Shown here: positions 58,987 to 64,000 of the stretch, piece after piece | How positions within the stretch are numbered: the first letter of the stretch is position 1 | Layout of the letters: each line of letters opens with the position of its first letter | Assembly: GCA_039698035.1 (NCBI GenBank) | Contig: JBDKSW010000004.1 | Coordinates: 186,001 to 250,000 of the forward strand | Direction of reading: 5' to 3' | Source of the DNA: JAJFUI01 sp039698035 | Lineage (GTDB): Bacteria; Planctomycetota; Planctomycetia; Pirellulales; Thermoguttaceae | DNA length: 64,000 bases | Notes under the pieces: model-generated | Seen by the model: the letters and a program-made list of their open reading frames with translations, nothing else | Databases searched by the model: none | What the model was told of the DNA's origin: nothing | Position numbers and translations under genes: made by a program

Positions 58987-60251
58987 TCGAGGTCGTCGGT
59001 TGCAGCCATCACGGCACGCCGGTGTCCGTGCGCGAGCGGCTGGCGTTCTCAGCGGCTCAAACGCGCGAGGCGCTCGACCATTGGCGGCGCGCGTTCCGCG
59101 GCGTCGAGGCCGTGCTGCTTTCCACGTGCAATCGCGTCGAAATCTACGCGGCCACCGAGCAGAACACACAGCCCACGCTCGATCAGATCGCCCACTTCCT
59201 GGCTCGCTTCCACGGTCTCGAACCGGCCGAGGTGGCCCGACATCTCTACTGCCACGCCGACGAGGCCGCGATCCGTCATCTGTTCAACGTGGTATCGAGC
59301 CTCGACAGCATGGTGCTTGGCGAACCGCAGATCCTCGCGCAAGTAAAGGGGGCCTACGAAACGGCCACGCAGCACGACAACACAGGGCCGCTGCTGCACG
59401 CGGCGTTTCAGGCGGCGCTCCACGTCGCGCACCGCGTCGCCACTGAGACGGCCGTCCAACGGCGGCGTGTCAGCGTGCCCAGCGTCGCGGTCGGCGACTT
59501 CGCCCGCAATATCTTCGACCGATTCGACGACAAGGAATGCCTTGTCATTGGCGCCGGCGCAATGGCCGAGGAGACGCTCCGCTACCTGCATGAAGAGGGT
59601 GTCCGCCGCGTCACGGTCGTCAACCGACACCTGGATCGGGCCGTCGAGCTGGCGCACGGGTGGAACGGCCAGGCCATGCCCTGGGACCAATTGCCGCAGG
59701 CACTGGCGCAAGCCGATCTGGTCGTCAGCACGACCGGCGCCGATCGACCGGTGGTCACGGTCGAACAGTTCGCGGCCATCGAGGGCCCGCGTCGCAACCG
59801 GCCGCTGCTCATTCTCGATCTGGCCATCCCACGGGACGTCGAGCCGGCCATGGGCAACCGGCCCGACGTTTACCTCTACTCGATTGACGATTTGGAGGCC
59901 GTTTGCCAACGCAACCGTCAGCAGCGCAACCGTGAACTGCCCGCCGCCGCCCGAATTATCGACCAGGAAACGGCCCGATTCATGGGCGCCGTGTATCATC
60001 GGGCGGTCGGCCCGGTCATCGAGCGGCTGCGATGGGGCTGGCAGCGCCCCAAGGAGGAAGAGCTAGAGCGGCTGCTGAACAAGCTGCCAGAGCTGGAGCC
60101 TCGCGCCCGGGACGAAATCCGCCGTTCGTTCGACCGGCTGCTGAACAAGCTGCTGCACCCACCCCTGGAGTCGCTGCGCGGCGAGTCGCGGAACGGCGTC
60201 CCGCACGGCCTGCTCGACGCGCTCAAACGACTCTTCCAATTGAAAGACTGA
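58980..60251 (+). CDS. hemA: Glutamyl-tRNA reductase
   Basis: The first committed enzyme of C5 tetrapyrrole synthesis; it reduces Glu-tRNA to glutamate-1-semialdehyde with NADPH. It is 423 residues, normal length. The catalytic Cys is in LLSTCNRVEIYAAT, the conserved EPQILAQVKGAYETA follows, and the NADPH-binding segment is CLVIGAGAMAEETLRYLHEEG. The C-terminal dimerisation helix is present. SD GGAGG lies 6 nt upstream. It overlaps the HemX-like gene and is probably transcribed with it. No other hem gene is in the window. Confidence 0.97.
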   Translation: MLVEVVGCSHHGTPVSVRERLAFSAAQTREALDHWRRAFRGVEAVLLSTCNRVEIYAATEQNTQPTLDQIAHFLARFHGLEPAEVARHLYCHADEAAIRHLFNVVSSLDSMVLGEPQILAQVKGAYETATQHDNTGPLLHAAFQAALHVAHRVATETAVQRRRVSVPSVAVGDFARNIFDRFDDKECLVIGAGAMAEETLRYLHEEGVRRVTVVNRHLDRAVELAHGWNGQAMPWDQLPQALAQADLVVSTTGADRPVVTVEQFAAIEGPRRNRPLLILDLAIPRDVEPAMGNRPDVYLYSIDDLEAVCQRNRQQRNRELPAAARIIDQETARFMGAVYHRAVGPVIERLRWGWQRPKEEELERLLNKLPELEPRARDEIRRSFDRLLNKLLHPPLESLRGESRNGVPHGLLDALKRLFQLKD

Positions 60252-60306
60252 TCCGTCCGCGCAGGACTGAAGCGGATCGAGATCCACGGCAAGGAACCGA
60301 CGCGGC

Positions 60307-61701
60307 ATGGAACGAAAATGGTGGGTGCTGTTGTCCATCGGCATTGGCACGTTCATGTCGGCCCTCGACGGCAGCATCGTGAACGTGCTGCTGCCGATTG
60401 TCCGACGCGAGTTCGCCTGCGAAGTGGCCGCGGTTCAATGGACCGTGACCGTCTATTTGCTGATCGTCAGTTCTCTGCTGCTGACGTTCGGCCGGCTGGG
60501 CGATTTGCGCGGGCATAAGCTGGTCTATGGGGCGGGCTTCACCCTGTTCGTCCTCGGTTCGGCGCTTTGCGGCGCATCGCCAAGCCTCGGCGCGCTAGTC
60601 GCGTTTCGCGGTCTCCAAGCCGTCGGCTCTGCGATGCTCCTCGCCAGCGGTCCGGCCTTGCTGACGATGAACTTCCCTGGCAACCAACGGGGCCAAGCGC
60701 TCGGGTTGCAAGCCACGATGACCTATCTGGGCCTCGCGTTGGGCCCGACGCTGGGCGGCTGGCTCGCCCACGCCTTCGGCTGGCGGGCCGCGTTCTACGC
60801 CAACATCCCAGTGGGCGCCGTCGCCCTGGCCTGTGGCATGTACTTCATCCCGTCACGACGCCAAGCCGAGACGGCCGAGCCCTTCGACAATCGAGGCGCC
60901 CTCTGCTTCACGGCCGGACTGGTCGCGCTGCTGCTGGCGCTCGGCCAAGCGCACGAGTGGGGCTGGCAATCGACGCCAGTGGCCGCCCTGGCGGTCGCAA
61001 GCATCGGCGTCCTGGCCCTGTTCGTAGTCATCGAGCGTCGAACGCGGCACCCGATGCTCGACCTGTCGTTGTTCCGAAGCCGCGTGTTTTCGGCGGCCGT
61101 CGCGGCGGCCGTCCTGAACTATGTCTGCACGGCGACGATCGCCTTCTTGCTGCCGTTCTACTTGATTCAGGGCCGAGGGCTCGACCCAGCGCGGACCGGC
61201 CTGCTGCTGAGCGTTCAGCCGCTCGTGATGGCCGTCACTGCGCCCATTAGCGGCGCCGTGTCCGACCGCATCCATTCGACGCTTCCATCCGCCATCGGCA
61301 TGGGCGTCCTGGCCGCCGGTTCCGTGCTGCTATCCTTGTTGGGACCGCACAGCTCGTATGCCCACCTCATCACGGCCTCTTGCCTGACTGGGCTCGGCAC
61401 GGGAATGTTCATCAGCCCAAACAACAGCGCCCTGATGGGCGCGGCCCCGCGCCCACGTCAAGGCATCGCGGCAGGCGTCATGGCCACGGCCCGCAACGTC
61501 GGCATGGCGATCGGCGTCGGCGTGGCCGGCGCAGTCGTGAGCACCATGATGGCCTTCCATCCGCACGGAACCCTGGCCGACGCGGTTGCCCCCGCCTTCC
61601 GAGTCGCGGCCATCGCCGCGGCGCTCGGCGGCTTGACATCGTTGGTTCGCATTGACCGAAGCCGCGCGCCCGAAACGGTTTCCGAGACAGCAGACCGCTG
61701 A
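60307..61701 (+). CDS. DHA2-type MFS drug exporter
   Basis: A 464-residue inner-membrane proton antiporter with about 14 TMs. The N-terminal MFS motifs are GTFMSALDGSIVNVLLPIV, GRLGDLRGHK (motif A), and GPTLGGWLAHAFGWRAAF (motif C, antiporter signature), as in the EmrB/QacA (DHA2) group. No EmrA-type adaptor gene is adjacent. It lies 55 bp after hemA on the same strand and could be co-transcribed. Substrates are unknown. Confidence 0.92.
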   Translation: MERKWWVLLSIGIGTFMSALDGSIVNVLLPIVRREFACEVAAVQWTVTVYLLIVSSLLLTFGRLGDLRGHKLVYGAGFTLFVLGSALCGASPSLGALVAFRGLQAVGSAMLLASGPALLTMNFPGNQRGQALGLQATMTYLGLALGPTLGGWLAHAFGWRAAFYANIPVGAVALACGMYFIPSRRQAETAEPFDNRGALCFTAGLVALLLALGQAHEWGWQSTPVAALAVASIGVLALFVVIERRTRHPMLDLSLFRSRVFSAAVAAAVLNYVCTATIAFLLPFYLIQGRGLDPARTGLLLSVQPLVMAVTAPISGAVSDRIHSTLPSAIGMGVLAAGSVLLSLLGPHSSYAHLITASCLTGLGTGMFISPNNSALMGAAPRPRQGIAAGVMATARNVGMAIGVGVAGAVVSTMMAFHPHGTLADAVAPAFRVAAIAAALGGLTSLVRIDRSRAPETVSETADR

Positions 61702-61725
61702 CAACAGCAGAAGGCCTTCGCAAAG

Positions 61726-61754
61726 TTGAGACCGCCGGACCGTTGAAGTAAAAT
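61726..61754 (+). promoter_or_regulatory. Promoter for PEP/pyruvate-binding protein gene
   Basis: TTGAGA (61726-61731), 17 bp spacer, TAAAAT (61749-61754). The ATG at 61779 is 24 nt downstream. Both hexamers are close to consensus. Confidence 0.5.
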
Positions 61755-61778
61755 TGGACGCAACCCTTGGACGCACCA

Positions 61779-64000
61779 ATGACTTTGAGCACGGGACTGC
61801 CGGGATTGGACCGCGTGTTGCGTGGGCTCGTTCCCGGCGACAACGTCGTATGGCAGGTCGAGTCGCTCGACGACATCCTCCCGTTCTCGACGCCGTTCTG
61901 CCACAACGCGGTCGAGCAGGGCGGCAAACTGGTCTATTTCCGCTTTGCGAATCATCGGCCGCTGGCGCCCGAGTCGCCGCGGATCGAAGTCCACCGTTTG
62001 CATCCGGCCGACGGGTTCGAGCGATTCGTCACCGAGATGCACGAGGTCATGCGAGCGGCCGGCCCGGGCGCTTTTTATCTTTTCGATTGCGTCTCCGAGC
62101 TGGCCGAACAATGGTGCAGCGATCGAATGCTCGGCAACTTTTTCCAGTTAGCCTCGCCACTCGTTTTCCAGAACCAATCGGTCGCCTATTTCCCCGTGCT
62201 GCGTCCCTGCCACTCGTTTTATGCTTCGGCGCCGATCGCCAACACGACACAAGTCCTGATCGAAGTCTATCGGCGCGGCCAGCAATTGTACATTCATCCG
62301 ACGAAGGTGCAGGGACGCTACTCGGCCACGATGCACATGCTGCATCGATGGGACGAAGACCTGTTCCGCCCGGTCACCGACAGTTCGACGACGGCCGAAA
62401 TCTTGACGGCCCAACGCTGGGCCGGCCTCGAATCGATCCGCCGTCGGCTGGGCAAATGGACTCGTACGTTTCTTCAGGCTGAGGAATGCTGGAGCCAAAT
62501 CTGCCGCGGCCAACGGCCGGCCTCGGACGCCGATCCGATGTTTGCGGAATTGCTGCGCATGGCCGTTTCGCGTCAAGAGCGTGTCGCCAGCCTGGCGGCC
62601 AAGTACCTCGGCCTGCCCGACCTGCTCAAGATTTGGAAACGCATGATCAGCTCGGGCCTGATCGGGGGCAAGTCGGTGGGCATGATCCTCGCCCGCGCCA
62701 TCCTCACACGCTCCGATCCGCGATGGAGCGAGTTGCTCGAAGCCCACGACTCGTTCTTCATCGGCTCCGACGTCTTCTGTTCCTTCCTCGTCGAGAACGA
62801 TTGCTGGTGGCCCCGGCAAAAACAGCGGAACCCCGACAACTTCCTGGATGAAGCCGAGAAGACACGCCAACGCATCCTCGACGGCGTCTTTCCGGACTAT
62901 CTGGTCAAGGACTTCTCGGAGATGCTCGATTATTTTGGGCAGTCTCCAATCATCGTCCGTTCCAGCAGTCTGTTGGAGGACAGCTACGGCAATGCGTTCG
63001 CCGGCAAGTACGAGAGTGTGTTTTGCCCGAACCAAGGCCCGCACCATCGACGCCTCGAAGAACTGCTGGCGGCCATCAAAACCATCTACGCCAGCACGGC
63101 GAGCGAGACGGCCCTGCGTTACCGATCGCAGCGCGGACTGCTCGACCGCGAAGAGCAAATGTCGCTGCTGGTCCAGCGCGTGTCCGGCGTTGGCTACGGC
63201 AGCCTCTTCTATCCGCAAGTGGCCGGCGTGGCCCTGTCGCGCAATCCCTATGTCTGGCACGAAGACATCGACCCGACGGCCGGCGTCATGCGTCTGGTCT
63301 TCGGCATGGGCACGCGCGCCGTCGACCGGGCCGATGACGACTACACGCGAATCGTCGCCCTGAACGCGCCCGAACGCCGCCCCGAAAGCGACATGGCCGA
63401 GGTCCGCCAGTATTCCCAACGCAAAGTGGACGTGATCGACCTGGAGGCCAATCAGTTCGCTTCGCGCCAATTCGCGCAGGTGATCTCTCGAAGCTTTCGC
63501 TTGCCGGTCGACATCTTCGCGTCGCCCAGCGAGTTGCCATCGCATGTCGCACGCCGCGACGAACCGCCCGACCCACGCGACCTCGTGCTCACCTTTGACG
63601 AGCTGCTCACCAAGACAACGTTCGTCGCCGATATGCGCGAGATGCTTCGCCTCCTGCACGCGGCATACGACTATCCCGTCGATGTCGAGTTCACGGCGAA
63701 CTTCTTCAACCTCGAGCAATACAAGATCAACCTCGTCCAGTGCCGGCCGCTGCAAATCGCGACCGACCGGCCTGTCGTCGAGCTGCCGAAAGCGATTCCC
63801 CAGCAAGACCGCGTGCTCGAATCGCACGGCGCGGTGATCGGCCAGAGCCGCGTGAGCCACATCGACCGGCTCATTTACGTGGTCCCATCGGTCTACGGCG
63901 CGTTGACACAGCGGGACCGATTCTCGGTCGCCCGACTGATCGGCCGACTCGTCCACTTGGAGCCCCGGCCTCGGGAGCTGATGCTCATCGGCCCAGGCCG
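61779..64000 (+). CDS. PEP/pyruvate-binding-domain protein with KaiC-like N terminus (partial)
   Basis: An open frame of 740 codons from ATG 61779, still open at the right edge. Residues 1 to about 200 begin STGLPGLDRVLRGLVPGDNV, like KaiC/RecA ATPases, but the segment where Walker A should be reads VVWQVESLDD, so nucleotide binding there looks lost. From about residue 300 the protein resembles the ATP-grasp PEP/pyruvate-binding domain of PEP synthase and PPDK: GLIGGKSVGMILAR, SPIIVRSSSLLEDSYGNAFAGKYES, SGVGYGSLFYPQVAGVALSRNPY, and INLVQCRPLQ. The phospho-His swivel domain would be later and may be missing. A link to phosphotransfer on PEP or another substrate is inferred. Confidence 0.8.
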   Translation, partial: MTLSTGLPGLDRVLRGLVPGDNVVWQVESLDDILPFSTPFCHNAVEQGGKLVYFRFANHRPLAPESPRIEVHRLHPADGFERFVTEMHEVMRAAGPGAFYLFDCVSELAEQWCSDRMLGNFFQLASPLVFQNQSVAYFPVLRPCHSFYASAPIANTTQVLIEVYRRGQQLYIHPTKVQGRYSATMHMLHRWDEDLFRPVTDSSTTAEILTAQRWAGLESIRRRLGKWTRTFLQAEECWSQICRGQRPASDADPMFAELLRMAVSRQERVASLAAKYLGLPDLLKIWKRMISSGLIGGKSVGMILARAILTRSDPRWSELLEAHDSFFIGSDVFCSFLVENDCWWPRQKQRNPDNFLDEAEKTRQRILDGVFPDYLVKDFSEMLDYFGQSPIIVRSSSLLEDSYGNAFAGKYESVFCPNQGPHHRRLEELLAAIKTIYASTASETALRYRSQRGLLDREEQMSLLVQRVSGVGYGSLFYPQVAGVALSRNPYVWHEDIDPTAGVMRLVFGMGTRAVDRADDDYTRIVALNAPERRPESDMAEVRQYSQRKVDVIDLEANQFASRQFAQVISRSFRLPVDIFASPSELPSHVARRDEPPDPRDLVLTFDELLTKTTFVADMREMLRLLHAAYDYPVDVEFTANFFNLEQYKINLVQCRPLQIATDRPVVELPKAIPQQDRVLESHGAVIGQSRVSHIDRLIYVVPSVYGALTQRDRFSVARLIGRLVHLEPRPRELMLIGPG

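Noticed and set aside
62148..63956. A 602-codon minus-strand frame at the right edge
   Set aside because: The plus strand is open throughout with PEP/pyruvate-binding motifs, so the minus frame is an antisense shadow.

Overview
The window is high-GC bacterial DNA that looks like a planctomycete, probably from the Pirellulales and relatives. The clearest sign is a secreted protein at 39641-40624 that resembles the planctomycete-specific TIGR03009 family. Supporting signs are several signal-peptide TPR or HEAT proteins of the planctomycete type, a full-length three-domain NifU beside NifS outside any nitrogenase context, tandem clpP genes behind tig, and many genes with no Shine-Dalgarno sequence. 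These lineage calls come from reading protein motifs, not from database searches.

Layout. 1-3.8 kb: 5' part of gatA, a PPK2 polyphosphate kinase, a response regulator/histidine kinase pair and tRNA-Val. 4-9 kb: two tandem TMTC-like membrane glycosyltransferase/TPR proteins and a UroD-superfamily protein. 9-14.3 kb: the rpmI-rplT-pheS-pheT translation cluster (minus strand), in which pheS and pheT are separated by a 1.4 kb island. That island holds a RAYT/IS200-type transposase, two inverted copies of a composite palindromic repeat, a decaying HNH-repeat-like ORF and a G-quadruplex motif. 14.5-23 kb: a MacB/FtsX-type ABC exporter, TPR proteins, a winged-helix protein and a ROK kinase. 23-29 kb: a toxin-antitoxin pair, then an apparent sugar or amino-sugar operon (SIS isomerase, PIG-L deacetylase, GATase-like protein, PPi-type phosphofructokinase) facing a second ROK kinase.

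29-35 kb: a sirtuin, two large secreted proteins, an FHA protein and tRNA-Gly. 35-44 kb: tig-clpP-clpP, two envelope proteins, a large NfeD protein and a BioF-type enzyme. 44-50 kb: nifU-nifS, then a substrate-binding protein paired with a dCache-HAMP-PP2C phosphatase. 50-54.6 kb: an oxidative-stress group (PerR, ferritin, peroxiredoxin), a metal permease with a fused HMA domain, and argH. 54.7-64 kb: a HEAT/pseudo-receiver protein, a sigma-54 activator without a receiver, a CcsA/HemX-like protein overlapping hemA, a DHA2-type MFS exporter, and a PEP/pyruvate-binding protein with a KaiC-like N terminus that runs off the right edge.

The strongest candidate for an undescribed system is the RAYT element. 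Its two 60-nt flanking repeats differ at 15 positions, and ten of those fall in five base pairs that keep pairing. This implies selection on hairpin structure. The amino-sugar cluster and the substrate-binding-protein/phosphatase pair come next.
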